From: a virus
IMG/VR virus record: IMGVR_UViG_3300038360_000249
Span: 1 to 40,077 of that record
Direction: 5' to 3' (one strand)
Length of the DNA stretch: 40,077 nucleotides
Positions 28,372-37,113 of the stretch are shown here, one piece after another. Under the pieces are notes generated by a model, which made no database searches, was not told where the DNA came from, and saw nothing but the letters and a program-made list of their open reading frames with translations. How positions within the stretch are numbered: position 1 is the stretch's first letter; the number at the start of each line of letters is the position of its first letter. The translations under genes and the position numbers were made by a program.

Positions 28372-29208
28372 ATGGATACTGAAAAAACAGATCGCCTCAA
28401 GGAGTTGCAACTCAAAGCAGCCGAAAATGGGGGGATGGATAAAGCGCTAGATGATGCGGAAAAAGCCGAGTTCAGCTCATTGAAAAGTGAGTATGAAGTT
28501 GAACAGGCGCGCTTAGCCCAAGAAGAAAAGGCCGAACAGGAAAACGCACCGGAACCACAACCCGCGGGCAAGAAAGGTACAATTACGCTTCCTAAAAAAG
28601 AACTCGCTGCAATTATGGAGAGGTTAGAATCTCTCGAAAAGGATAGTGGTACTTTAGATGGTAGACTTACACCAGGTGAAGAAGTGCCGGTGCAAAGGCT
28701 TTCCAAGGAACGGTACAAACTATTCCCACGTTACCGAGAGGATTCAAACCAGGAATGGATGTATATAGTTGATCAGAAATGGATGAACTGTAAATGGGAT
28801 AAGGACATGAAGAAAGACGTGAACTATTTCGAGATAATTTTGATGAACGTCAAAGGAGAAACGAAAAAACTGCCTGCTGATGATAGTAGTTTTGCTCGAA
28901 TGTTCCAGAACCATGAAAGTCTCAAGATGACAAATCCTAGACACAAGGAGTTCGAAACGCAAGATGCAGTTACCCCTTGGGTAGTACAACGCAAGACGGT
29001 GCAGGACAATAGTCCGAAGTCTGTCACTGGATTTAAGGTTGTTGAGATGGGGAAAGTTCCAAACATAGTGACGAAGAAAAAGACTCGCTATACTATTCAC
29101 ATGCCTCATGAACCAGGTGAGCAGGAGTTTACCTTTGAAGTAATGTGTGACTCCAAAGGGATGCACCTTATGTCTGAGAAGGACGTGGAGAAATGGGACG
29201 CAATGTAA
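28372..29208 (+). CDS. Virion/head-assembly protein, unknown (278 aa)
   Basis: The N-terminal 100 residues are a charged helical, scaffold-like region (KELQLKAAENGGMDKAL, EYEVEQARLAQEEKAEQEN). The C-terminal 170 residues look like a globular beta-rich domain (YRLFP-like strands, WMYIVDQKWMNCKW, YTIHMPHEPGEQEFTF). This fusion-like build suggests a structural protein with an assembly tail. No family recognised. Confidence 0.6.
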   Translation: MDTEKTDRLKELQLKAAENGGMDKALDDAEKAEFSSLKSEYEVEQARLAQEEKAEQENAPEPQPAGKKGTITLPKKELAAIMERLESLEKDSGTLDGRLTPGEEVPVQRLSKERYKLFPRYREDSNQEWMYIVDQKWMNCKWDKDMKKDVNYFEIILMNVKGETKKLPADDSSFARMFQNHESLKMTNPRHKEFETQDAVTPWVVQRKTVQDNSPKSVTGFKVVEMGKVPNIVTKKKTRYTIHMPHEPGEQEFTFEVMCDSKGMHLMSEKDVEKWDAM

Positions 29209-29229
29209 TTATTATTTAATCATTTTCAA

Positions 29230-29613
29230 ATGAACGCATCAAACGTGAAGGCGCAACCTGAACAATCAGGGCAGCCACCGATTGACAACTCTCCAGATGA
29301 GAGAGTTACTAAGTATGCTCCTGTCGCACAGGAAATACTACAAGTGCTATTGAAGCACAACGTGACCGTAAAAGATCGAGAGTTTATCAAAGGTATGGTA
29401 AACCAAATGTGGATGAATCTTATTCAAGGAACTCTTCGCATGGACTTAGAAGAGTCATTCGAAATAGCCTTTCACTCACTCAACATGAACTACCAAAGAG
29501 CATTGAAATATCTCTTTGAGGCAGATCCGGTTGGTCTTACTATGGGGGATATCGATAAAGTACTCAAAGAGGGCGCACTCGAAGAACAAAAGAAAACAAA
29601 AAAGAAGAAATAA
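29230..29613 (+). CDS. Hypothetical protein (127 aa)
   Basis: Mostly helical (VAQEILQVLLKHNVTVKDREF; LEESFEIAFHSLNMNYQRAL) with a Lys-rich end. It is the last gene before an intrinsic terminator at 29636, so it closes the portal/scaffold transcript. No family recognised. Confidence 0.6.
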   Translation: MNASNVKAQPEQSGQPPIDNSPDERVTKYAPVAQEILQVLLKHNVTVKDREFIKGMVNQMWMNLIQGTLRMDLEESFEIAFHSLNMNYQRALKYLFEADPVGLTMGDIDKVLKEGALEEQKKTKKKK

Positions 29614-29635
29614 ACATTTCCAGGTTACCGCTGAA

Positions 29636-29657
29636 GACCCCCGCAAGGGGGTTTTTG
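29636..29657 (+). terminator. Intrinsic terminator before the capsid genes
   Basis: Perfect stem CCCCC (29638-29642), GCAA tetraloop, GGGGG (29647-29651), extended by A29637-T29652, followed by a T run to 29656. It separates head-assembly genes from the capsid transcript, which has its own promoter at 29669. Confidence 0.85.
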
Positions 29658-29668
29658 GTTGAAAAAGT

Positions 29669-29697
29669 TTTACACTTTTATTGAAATCGTGTATTAT
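29669..29697 (+). promoter_or_regulatory. Capsid promoter
   Basis: TTTACA 29669-29674, 17-base spacer, TATTAT 29692-29697. It lies directly after an intrinsic terminator, so the most abundant proteins (decoration-like and major capsid) get a separate transcript with a leader of about 100 bases before ATG 29807. Confidence 0.7.
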
Positions 29698-29806
29698 AGT
29701 AGTAATTCGGTCTCCACACGTTAAGTGGTAATTCAAATTGTCGGCTCCTACATTGCCGTTAGTAGAACAAAGCAACTACAAAGAATTATCATTTAACATC
29801 TTTACC

Positions 29807-30223
29807 ATGGCCGTTAAAAAACTTAAGGGTAATTGGAAAACTAAGTGGTTCAGAAAAGCTGCAAGCACAGTTCTTGTTGTAAACAGCTTTTTGGAAGCAG
29901 ATGGATCTGGAGCAGTTCAACCTGCTGACGCTTCATCAACTGCTATTGTTGGTATCTGTAAAAAAGCAGTCGTTGCTACAGATGCGGACTACGCAGACAA
30001 CACTCGTATTCCTGTCCTTATTCCGGCTGACGAAACTGCACAATTTATTGCAGACGTTGGAACTGGAACGATGGCGACTTCACTCGAAGCTACGCTATGC
30101 GATCTTAAAGATGCCGACGAACTTGACGTATCAGCTACGTCAGTAAACGTTGTCGCTTTAGATCAGTTCGTGAGTACTACCAAAGCTATTGGTCGTATCG
30201 CAAAGTTGTTTGGCGACAACTAA
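29807..30223 (+). CDS. Capsid decoration/stabilisation protein candidate (138 aa)
   Basis: Start at ATG 29807 (MAVKKLKGNW); an in-frame start at 29738 would precede it without a good context. The protein is beta-rich with small residues, Ala/Asp/Thr-rich and lacks Cys-pair motifs. It immediately precedes the major capsid gene and shares its strong promoter, the usual position of head decoration proteins. Family not recognised. Confidence 0.55.
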   Translation: MAVKKLKGNWKTKWFRKAASTVLVVNSFLEADGSGAVQPADASSTAIVGICKKAVVATDADYADNTRIPVLIPADETAQFIADVGTGTMATSLEATLCDLKDADELDVSATSVNVVALDQFVSTTKAIGRIAKLFGDN

Positions 30224-30248
30224 AATTATTTCTTAATCTAAGTCACAA

Positions 30249-31229
30249 ATGGATTTATCAAACATTGAATTTGGTGACTTCTCTGATCTCGTTGAGAAGG
30301 AATACCTTGAGAGGCAAGACTCAATGCCACTCGTTGTCCGCCAACTATTTCTAGAGCCTTCTATGGAAGGTAAAGGGGATAGAGTGCGGTTCGATGAGTA
30401 TGACGTTGAGACATTCGCTCTACGTAAACTTGAAGGTGATGACGCATCTGCTACATCTCCTGCGCTTGGTTACAACAAAACCATGATCGCAGAACGATAC
30501 GCACGTGAAATCAACGTTACAGAGGAGGCACGTATGTTCAACAAATACCAAAAGGTCTACAATGACATTGTAAGCCTAGCTGAATTTATACCTCAGCGTA
30601 TGGAGCTTAATGCTACACATCTATTTTCATTCGCAGATTCTACCGCATTTACAGATATGGACGGTAACTCTGTGGACGTATCAGTAGGTGATGGCCTAGC
30701 TCTAGTTAGTTCTGTTCACACATTGACAGGATCAAGTTCTACTTACTCTAATGTAGTTCCTGGTAACCCACAAATTTCTCAGGGTGCCCTTGAACTTGCT
30801 GAAGTAGTTGCTAGAACTGAAATCCTTTCAAACTTTGGTGAGCAAAGACGCATGAATTTCAATACTATTGTTACTCATGACGATCCTGCTACTGAAAGAA
30901 CAGTACGCCAGATTCTACAATCTACTGCTGATATAGACGCTGCTCACGCAGGTGTTGATAACGTTTACAAAGGACGTTACCGACATCTATCGTTGCCTTA
31001 CTTGGCTTCGACTGCTGCTGGAGTATACGACTCTACAAAAGCAAAAAGATGGTTCCTAATCGCTGCTCAGCAATGGAAAGCGTACCTAGGAGTCTGGGAG
31101 CCTGCTAGGCTAAAGAAACCAACAGAGGATACTCATAATGACAACTGGACTTATGGGACTCGTGGTACCTTTAAACCTATGGCTGTCTCTGGACGTGGAC
31201 TTATCATGTCAGACGGAACAGGTTCGTAG
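30249..31229 (+). CDS. Major capsid protein (HK97-fold candidate)
   Basis: A 326-residue protein with capsid-like features. It has a moderately acidic N-arm and a long central helix region (REINVTEEARMFNKYQKVYNDIV). It also contains an 'E-loop/P-domain' type pattern and a C-terminal ...WYGTRGTFKP-like strand ending in SGRGLIMSDGTG. It follows a decoration-like gene and strong promoter and precedes fibre-like genes. Length and order match HK97-type major capsid proteins; no protease gene is evident. Confidence comes mainly from context. Confidence 0.75.
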   Translation: MDLSNIEFGDFSDLVEKEYLERQDSMPLVVRQLFLEPSMEGKGDRVRFDEYDVETFALRKLEGDDASATSPALGYNKTMIAERYAREINVTEEARMFNKYQKVYNDIVSLAEFIPQRMELNATHLFSFADSTAFTDMDGNSVDVSVGDGLALVSSVHTLTGSSSTYSNVVPGNPQISQGALELAEVVARTEILSNFGEQRRMNFNTIVTHDDPATERTVRQILQSTADIDAAHAGVDNVYKGRYRHLSLPYLASTAAGVYDSTKAKRWFLIAAQQWKAYLGVWEPARLKKPTEDTHNDNWTYGTRGTFKPMAVSGRGLIMSDGTGS

Positions 31230-31233
31230 ACCG

Positions 31234-31248
31234 TGGCTCAATGAGCCA
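31234..31248 (+). terminator. Hairpin after the capsid gene (weak terminator/attenuator)
   Basis: Stem TGGCTC-AAT-GAGCCA (31234-31248) followed by an A/T-rich stretch (ATTTCAATTATTT), not a pure T run. It probably reduces read-through from the capsid gene. Confidence 0.4.
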
Positions 31249-31330
31249 ATTTCAATTATTTCAATCTTGTATTCTTAGTAGGCTTTATGCCGAGGCGGAG
31301 GAGGTAGAATATAAGAATAAACTTCAAACA

Positions 31331-32704
31331 ATGAATTACAATCTAAATTCAGGATTTGGAAAGGCCGTTGCAGGCGCTTTGCATAATATGGCTGCTACAG
31401 GAGGGAAACTTTTTGTAGTTGCTAAAAGCACTGCTGCTGGTCGCCAAATGCTTCAAGATATCTTCCGGGGAGACCCTGATGGTATCGTTCGTTACCATGC
31501 TACTGTAGATGCTGCAATCAATGCTTGTACTGCTAATCGTGGTGATGTTATCCTTATTGCACCTGGGCACACTGAAACATTGGGCGCTGCAAGTGCCATC
31601 ACTCAAGATACTGCGGGTATTACTATCCTCGGATTGGGTGAAGGGGCTGACAGACCTACGTTTACTTTCAGTGCAACTGCTGCTACTTGGGTAGTAAGTG
31701 GTGCGAGTTCGGTAATTAAAAACATTATCGCTACTCCAAGTATCGATTCAGTCGTGAGTCCATTCGTGGTTTCAGGTGCTGATTGTGATCTCGATATCGA
31801 GATACGTGATGCTTCTGCTGCTATTGAATGTGTACGTGGTGTACTTACCACTGCTGGAGCCGACAACTTTGAGTTAAATCTTAAATACAGAGGTTTCTAT
31901 GCTGGTAATGCTTGTGTGAATGCGGTACGTCTTGTTGGCGGATCACATGCTCGCATCAATATTGACTTTGATGGTAAGGCTTCTACGGCGGTTGTTGAAT
32001 ACCACACTACCGCAGTTGTTGACAGTAAAGTAACTGGATACATGTACAACTCTGGTACAACAGACTTTACTAAATCAGTTATTGATACAGTAACTGGTTC
32101 TGTTTGGTATGCTGCATTCGATGATGGAGCTGCTGGTCAATATGTAAACGGTGGATCTGGAGAAGCTCTTGCTGCTGGAGATCTATCTTCTATGGCTTCT
32201 GCTTTAGCTTCTATATTAACAGATACAGGTACAACTCTTCCTGCGCTTATTGGTACTCCTAGTACCGATCTAGCTACGGATATTGCTGGTACTGAAACTG
32301 CTGTTGGTACTGTACTTATTATCCAGAAAACACTTACTTCTAGTGACATTGTTCAGGCCGGAGTAGATGTAACTGGCGCTGTGAGTGGTGGGGCTTTGAC
32401 TCTTATAGGTGTTGAATTCGCTTGTGATGGTACTGGTTTAGCTGCTGGTACAAATGTTATTTTAAGTAATAACAATGATTACGGTGAAAACGATATTATG
32501 GAAGAGGCTGTGGCAAATCTTGGCGCTAACAAGAGTGTAGACCTTATCAATGCTTCTGTAGGAAACGTTGAAGGTACTCGTATCGAAGGAGGTAAAAAGT
32601 ATACTATCAAATCTACAGTCGCTGATTGTACTGGGGCTGGTGAGATGTTGGTTACTATGACCTTCAGACGTATGGCTGCCGGAGCTACTATAGCTGCTGC
32701 GTAA
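31331..32704 (+). CDS. Head fibre/beta-solenoid structural protein (457 aa)
   Basis: Start placed at ATG 31331 (MNYNLNSGFG), not the in-frame ATG at 31241, because the capsid-end hairpin lies at 31234-31248. The first 90 residues include VAKSTAAGRQMLQDIF...GDVILIAPGHTETLGAASAIT. The long middle is Gly/Ala/Thr/Val-rich with alternating residues, typical of a right-handed beta-helix (DADCDLDIEIRDASAAIECV-like turns). The C-terminal quarter is another beta domain. It is probably a capsid-attached fibre or outer decoration protein. Confidence 0.6.
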   Translation: MNYNLNSGFGKAVAGALHNMAATGGKLFVVAKSTAAGRQMLQDIFRGDPDGIVRYHATVDAAINACTANRGDVILIAPGHTETLGAASAITQDTAGITILGLGEGADRPTFTFSATAATWVVSGASSVIKNIIATPSIDSVVSPFVVSGADCDLDIEIRDASAAIECVRGVLTTAGADNFELNLKYRGFYAGNACVNAVRLVGGSHARINIDFDGKASTAVVEYHTTAVVDSKVTGYMYNSGTTDFTKSVIDTVTGSVWYAAFDDGAAGQYVNGGSGEALAAGDLSSMASALASILTDTGTTLPALIGTPSTDLATDIAGTETAVGTVLIIQKTLTSSDIVQAGVDVTGAVSGGALTLIGVEFACDGTGLAAGTNVILSNNNDYGENDIMEEAVANLGANKSVDLINASVGNVEGTRIEGGKKYTIKSTVADCTGAGEMLVTMTFRRMAAGATIAAA

Positions 32705-32722
32705 TAAGTAACTAAAATTTCT

Positions 32723-33073
32723 ATGAAAAAATCAGAACTAAAAACAGAGTTGGATAAGCTGGAAGTCAAATATGACGATGCAGCTACCAACAAAGAGCTA
32801 GAAGCTCTGCTGAAAGCGAATGTCGCTGCTGAGCCTGAGATGGGAGTTATATCTCCTCGGGACGCAGTAGTAGCAAAAGCTTCTGATGATTACACTGCAA
32901 AGAAGCTTGAGAAAGGGCTTGCAGAAAACGAAAGTGAAGTGGTCATTAATGGGAAAGTTTACATCAAGGTTTCAAGACCTGACGGAACAACCCATCTAGC
33001 AGACAAAGCTTTGGACAGAGCACGTGCCAAGCGAGATCTTCTCGCAAAAAGTGCTAAATACCGAAAAGTGTAA
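32723..33073 (+). CDS. HeH/SAP-like N-terminal domain protein (116 aa)
   Basis: Residues 1-32 (KSELKTELDKLEVKYDDAATNKELEALLKA) match the short helix-extended-helix (HeH/LEM-like) motif found in phage head-completion proteins. The rest is charged and ends basic (DRARAKRDLLAKSAKYRKV). Possibly a DNA-contacting head-neck protein. Motif recognised by pattern only. Confidence 0.6.
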   Translation: MKKSELKTELDKLEVKYDDAATNKELEALLKANVAAEPEMGVISPRDAVVAKASDDYTAKKLEKGLAENESEVVINGKVYIKVSRPDGTTHLADKALDRARAKRDLLAKSAKYRKV

Positions 33074-33153
33074 ACCCTATTTAGGGAGGGAGGGGGTGAA
33101 TCTCTCCGAGATTCGCCCTCCCTAGAATGGGGTTTAAGAAATTAATTCTTAAA
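33072..33153 (+). promoter_or_regulatory. Large composite hairpin between virion genes
   Basis: Nested pairs: AAACCC (33072-33077) with GGGTTT (33130-33135); TAGGGAGGG (33082-33090) with CCCTCCCTA (33116-33124), 9 bp; GAATCTC (33098-33104) with GAGATTC (33108-33114), 7 bp. A second palindrome TTTAAGAA-ATTAA-TTCTTAAA follows (33133-33153). There is no long T-run, so it is more likely an RNA processing, stability or expression-tuning element than a classical terminator. It begins at the stop codon of the preceding gene. Confidence 0.5.
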
Positions 33154-33163
33154 CTAAACTGCG

Positions 33164-34165
33164 ATGTTAATGTCTAAACAGAAAAACGTCACACCGTTCC
33201 GTGGTATGCCTGTGGAAACCATGGACGATTCGCAAAGAGTTGAAGATATGTCCGCTGAAACTGTACAATTGTACTACTTCAATAGCGGAACTTTAACTGC
33301 TGATGCGGGACAAGCTGCTGGGACAGTAGTAGTAGGTAAACTAGAACAGGGTTCGATACTCAGTGAACTGGGTGATACCTTGGCTTTCAGTGGGAATACT
33401 TCTCTTAGCTTTACTTCAACAGCCCTGACTACAGAAGTGGAATTCAACTATGGATACTATGCCATGGACGATACCAGCTTGGAGGCTCGGCTAGATGAAA
33501 TCACTGCTAACATGGAGAACGGTCAATTTTGCGTTGACTATTCACATGGTGTGATTTACGGAAAGAAAGCTAGTACTACAACTACTCTTGCTTCAACAGC
33601 TTACAAAATTCCTGTAAAGGGAGGGTCTGCAAATGTGACTCTCGGAAAAGTTATTACAGATTTCCAAACGGTAAATGGTAATACAATTAATACTAATGGT
33701 GGTAATCGAGACACTGGGACGATCACTGTATCGCTTGCTGATAACGATCCGGCGGTGACAGCTCTTCAAGGAGCTACTCCTGCTGGAACAAATGATATCG
33801 GTAAAGTGGGCGTGACCTCTTCTAGCAATTCATTTAGTACTGCGCTAGAGGATTCCCATGTTGCTTCTTCTTCTGCTGCGACCTTCAAGGGCGCTTACGG
33901 AAGAATTGATAGCACGATTGCAACGGCGACTTATTATATCTTAGTAATAGACGCTGCTTCCTTGCCTGCCAATGGAGCTGTGGCTGAGCTGATAAGACCG
34001 CTGAAGATTGTTCATACGAATGGTACGGACAGTACGTTCAATCTTAACTACCAGAATACTCCTCAAGATGCGAGCAATGGCGTGGTCGTTGCCTGTTCAT
34101 CTACGGAGTTTACGTTGACAGTTACTGCGCTAAGCGCAATGTCAATCGAAGTATTACTTGACTAA
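33164..34165 (+). CDS. Virion structural protein, paralogue A (333 aa)
   Basis: It shares with the 34900-35682 product the N-terminal block RGMPVETMDDSQRVED and the NGQFCVDYSHGVIYGKK motif, so a gene duplication has occurred. The middle is Thr/Ser-rich and beta-predicted (HTNGTDSTFNLNYQNTPQD). The product looks like a head or tail fibre/appendage protein with a shared N-terminal attachment domain and a variable C-terminal domain. A second ATG at 33170 is equally usable. No known family recognised. Confidence 0.65.
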   Translation: MLMSKQKNVTPFRGMPVETMDDSQRVEDMSAETVQLYYFNSGTLTADAGQAAGTVVVGKLEQGSILSELGDTLAFSGNTSLSFTSTALTTEVEFNYGYYAMDDTSLEARLDEITANMENGQFCVDYSHGVIYGKKASTTTTLASTAYKIPVKGGSANVTLGKVITDFQTVNGNTINTNGGNRDTGTITVSLADNDPAVTALQGATPAGTNDIGKVGVTSSSNSFSTALEDSHVASSSAATFKGAYGRIDSTIATATYYILVIDAASLPANGAVAELIRPLKIVHTNGTDSTFNLNYQNTPQDASNGVVVACSSTEFTLTVTALSAMSIEVLLD

Positions 34166-34172
34166 TAATATC

Positions 34173-34889
34173 ATGAACTTTTTAGAAAAACCTTATCTGG
34201 AAGGTGGAGGCGAGGCAACTCCCACCACGATTGATTATACTCCAGGGGATAATGATGTGACTTATACTGAGTCAGGTGGTATCTTAACTGGAGCAAACGG
34301 AGTCTTTGACGGATGGAATGCTGATAACTGGGGGCTTGTAAATGCCTTCACGGAATCTGACGCTAATGACAATATAGAATTCAACTGTAATATTAGTACA
34401 CTTGGACAGATGTTCGCTTATTATTATCAGAATTTTGTAGACGTAGTTCCTCAATTTTATAAAAACGTACGAGGTGACTTCTCAATGACGGTTAAGCTCT
34501 TGAGTACTGGAAGTGACGATACTTCACGCTCACCGTGTTTGTTTTATTCCGTACCTGATGACGGAGGGACTTGGAACTCTACAATGTCTTTTGAATGTAA
34601 GGGATGGGCTGCAACTACGTTTGAGCCTACTTGTGGAGCTAGGCAGTATTCAAGTGGAAAACTTTATACAGGGGGCGCGGTTTCTTCTATATGGCTTAGG
34701 CTTTCAAGAACTGATTCAACCATTAAAATGGAAGATAGTGCGGATGGTATAAGCTGGAACACTAGAGTAAGCCGAACCATTGGCGGTGGCCCAGTCGGAA
34801 GAATGGGTATCGGGATGGGTGGCCAAGGAGGTGTGGTGGCGAAATGCCAATTAGAATATGTAGCAGCTTCATTCTTCGAAGCAACTTAA
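34173..34889 (+). CDS. Lectin-like (concanavalin-type) structural protein candidate (238 aa)
   Basis: Start at ATG 34173 (MNFLEKPYLEGG), 8 bases after the previous stop. Beta-rich with GDFSMTVKLLSTG, SSIWLRLSRTDSTIKMEDSADGISW and a C-terminal GRMGIGMGGQGG. The 'w..l.r.....S.DG..W' pattern resembles jelly-roll DUF1349/ConA-like domains that bind sugars. It sits between the two paralogous fibre-like genes, so it is likely a receptor- or surface-glycan-binding appendage subunit. Inferred from pattern. Confidence 0.5.
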   Translation: MNFLEKPYLEGGGEATPTTIDYTPGDNDVTYTESGGILTGANGVFDGWNADNWGLVNAFTESDANDNIEFNCNISTLGQMFAYYYQNFVDVVPQFYKNVRGDFSMTVKLLSTGSDDTSRSPCLFYSVPDDGGTWNSTMSFECKGWAATTFEPTCGARQYSSGKLYTGGAVSSIWLRLSRTDSTIKMEDSADGISWNTRVSRTIGGGPVGRMGIGMGGQGGVVAKCQLEYVAASFFEAT

Positions 34890-34899
34890 CAACAATATA

Positions 34900-35682
34900 A
34901 TGATACCTTTACAACAACATCAAAGAGCGGTTGGTATCTATCATGGATTACCCGTTGAGACTATGGATGATTCCCATAGGATCGAATCGATTACCGACAC
35001 AGGAGTGATGTATTACTATGATGGTAATACACTTACCCTTGATGAAGGTGAAAATGCGGGAACGGTTGTTGTTATTAAACTTGCTCAAGGTAATATACTA
35101 AATCAATTAGGGGATACGATAGCGAGATGGGACGATACATCTTTAGTATTTGATGCAGAGGCCGTACAAACGGAAAGAGCTTTTCCAAACAGCCTTGATG
35201 CATATGATGAGATGGGCGGAGCTGCAAGGGCAGAAGCCATCACTGATGGATTTACTAATGGTCAATACTGTGTAGATTACTCACATGGAGTTATTTATGC
35301 TGTAAAGCAATCAGATTCGGTTGAATTTGATGTCGAGCCATCGTATAAGATTCCTGTTCGTGGTAGTACCACGGCGGTTAGTACAGTTACTCAGAGTGTG
35401 AAAACACACCTTCCGAAATTCTATGAAGACACCAGTTTCGTAGCGGGTGACAGTCCCGTAGTTTTAGATTTAAATACAGATCTAGGCTTCAACGCAACCG
35501 AGGGCTGGGTCGCAAATGATGGTGACGGTGACTTCACCGTTGCCTATTCAGTAAATGGTACGGATTACAGTGACGAGATCACTGTTAAAATAGGTGAGGC
35601 TGAATCCTTTAATGGGCTTAGTGTAGCCAAAATTCGTATCACACGGGTCGAAGACTCTTCTTATCGTGTAAAAGCTTTATAA
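34900..35682 (+). CDS. Virion structural protein, paralogue B (260 aa)
   Basis: N-terminal HGLPVETMDDSHRIES and internal NGQYCVDYSHGVIYAVK align with paralogue A (33164-34165). The C-terminal 90 residues form a different beta domain (FYEDTSFVAGDSPVVLDL; EAESFNGLSVAKIRITRVED). Shared attachment domain plus different tips suggests a pair of appendages on the same virion site. Its stop overlaps the next ATG by one base (TAATG). Confidence 0.65.
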   Translation: MIPLQQHQRAVGIYHGLPVETMDDSHRIESITDTGVMYYYDGNTLTLDEGENAGTVVVIKLAQGNILNQLGDTIARWDDTSLVFDAEAVQTERAFPNSLDAYDEMGGAARAEAITDGFTNGQYCVDYSHGVIYAVKQSDSVEFDVEPSYKIPVRGSTTAVSTVTQSVKTHLPKFYEDTSFVAGDSPVVLDLNTDLGFNATEGWVANDGDGDFTVAYSVNGTDYSDEITVKIGEAESFNGLSVAKIRITRVEDSSYRVKAL

Positions 35683-36779
35683 TGAACACAACATTAACTA
35701 GGACACCAAGTTTAGATACAGTAGCACGCATAAATAATGAGTGTGATCGACCTATTATTATCAATCACCAAACAACTCCGTCTGAATTGGACAGACCTTT
35801 TGTAATCTATGACGATTCTGACAAAGTTGTACTCGCTATAGATTCAGGAAACCCTTCTGATTCAGGGTACGCTTCCCCACCTGTAGCCTTCTTGGTTCAG
35901 CCGGGTGGGGCTGAAGGGGTTATTGGTACGGCAAACAGGATCACGTACGTTGATGCGAATGGAGTTTTTGGAGGCTTTGGTACAAACGTACAGAGCGGAA
36001 GGGTGCGTGGATTCGATTCCTTGATGCTATTCAAGGGCGACCTTCAGAAAACTGGATACGGTGGAGAAGAGTCGAGGTCTGCTAACTTTTCTTTTCTTTG
36101 GGGTTCTAGTGATACTTGTGACGAGGGGACGGGAGTGGTGAACAATATGTTCTCAAATGCTTCCGGCCTTGCTACAGGAACAGTTGATCGACTTGCTTGT
36201 AATAAGGGGAAGATTGGTTTTAATAATACAAATGGCTCTGCAATTATCAATACTGGGCGAGGTTTCTGGTTTGAGTCTCCCAAGAATGTTGTTAATAGTA
36301 ATTATATTGGAACGTTGGTTGGGTGCGACATTGAAGATCTCACCGGTACGAATATCACTGAGGCTATTGCATATAGATCGTGGGGAGAGACTCCGACTAG
36401 ATTAGGAGTAGGAACTTTAAGTGATGGATATGAAACCTACCCTGGCGTTGAGTATCAAAGCGCTAATGTGACCCCAGTATCAATACAAACTTTCACTTTG
36501 GAAGAAGATCATTCGTATTATATGAAATCGATTGTGGTAGCGAGAGACACAGCCAATACTCATACAGCTATGTTTGAGATTGTGTCGGGAGCGCATAGGA
36601 ACACGGCGGGGGCAGCCGTATTAGATGCCACTACAACAACGATAATATACGATAGTTCCGCAGCTATGAATGCCGTGCACGTTGCAAATGGAAATGATAT
36701 AGAGGTTCAGATCACGGGACTGGCGGGGAATGTTGAATGGAGCTGCACAACTAAAGCTCAGAACATGGCGGGGGGTTAA
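35682..36779 (+). CDS. Virion structural/fibre-like protein (365 aa)
   Basis: Beta-rich, Asn/Thr/Gly-rich. The N-terminal half includes FDSLMLFKGDLQKTGYGG and two Cys; the C-terminal half includes SIQTFTLEEDHSYYMKSIVVARDTA and a final IEVQITGLAGNVEW beta domain, like small trimeric-fibre tips (phage repeats with 'VV...R.....' ends). The start codon overlaps the paralogue B stop. Function inferred. Confidence 0.55.
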   Translation: MNTTLTRTPSLDTVARINNECDRPIIINHQTTPSELDRPFVIYDDSDKVVLAIDSGNPSDSGYASPPVAFLVQPGGAEGVIGTANRITYVDANGVFGGFGTNVQSGRVRGFDSLMLFKGDLQKTGYGGEESRSANFSFLWGSSDTCDEGTGVVNNMFSNASGLATGTVDRLACNKGKIGFNNTNGSAIINTGRGFWFESPKNVVNSNYIGTLVGCDIEDLTGTNITEAIAYRSWGETPTRLGVGTLSDGYETYPGVEYQSANVTPVSIQTFTLEEDHSYYMKSIVVARDTANTHTAMFEIVSGAHRNTAGAAVLDATTTTIIYDSSAAMNAVHVANGNDIEVQITGLAGNVEWSCTTKAQNMAGG

Positions 36780-36789
36780 AATAGAATTC

Positions 36790-36818
36790 TTCGACTGGTA
36801 CGCCTTATATGATATACT
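36790..36818 (+). promoter_or_regulatory. Promoter upstream of the neck/tail genes
   Basis: TTCGAC 36790-36795, 17-base spacer, TATACT 36813-36818. Predicted start near 36825, leader about 20 bases. It would drive 36846 onwards (tail hub). Confidence 0.5.
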
Positions 36819-36845
36819 ATAATAGATAACAATTAATTAATTATT

Positions 36846-37097
36846 ATGAATCCAAAAAAAGCAAAGAAGCCTAAGAAATTACAATCCATTGCTCGTGTTA
36901 AGAGGGATGGAATTATTTGCGAGGTCGTTCTTCAAGAGATATCTTCTACGCCCTTGCCAAATCAAGAACAAAGAGAAGCTGCTATAAAAGAACTATTGGC
37001 AGCAATTTTCAAAGAGGATTTAAATACACAGTTAGTAGATACGATCACTATGCACATGGTTGAATTATTCAGACAGCATCCAGCGTTCAAAGATTAA
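36846..37097 (+). CDS. Hypothetical small protein (83 aa)
   Basis: A Lys-rich N-terminus (MNPKKAKKPKKLQSIARVK) followed by an all-helical domain (AAIKELLAAIFKEDLN; VDTITMHMVELFRQHP). It is the first gene after a promoter and precedes two large tail genes. Possibly an assembly or chaperone-type factor; no family recognised. Confidence 0.6.
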   Translation: MNPKKAKKPKKLQSIARVKRDGIICEVVLQEISSTPLPNQEQREAAIKELLAAIFKEDLNTQLVDTITMHMVELFRQHPAFKD

Positions 37098-37113
37098 ATT
37101 TTAATTTTATATT

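Noticed and set aside
29738-29806. N-terminal extension of the decoration-like protein
   Set aside because: It lies in the predicted leader after the promoter, and ATG 29807 has a better context and a typical basic start (MAVKKLKG).
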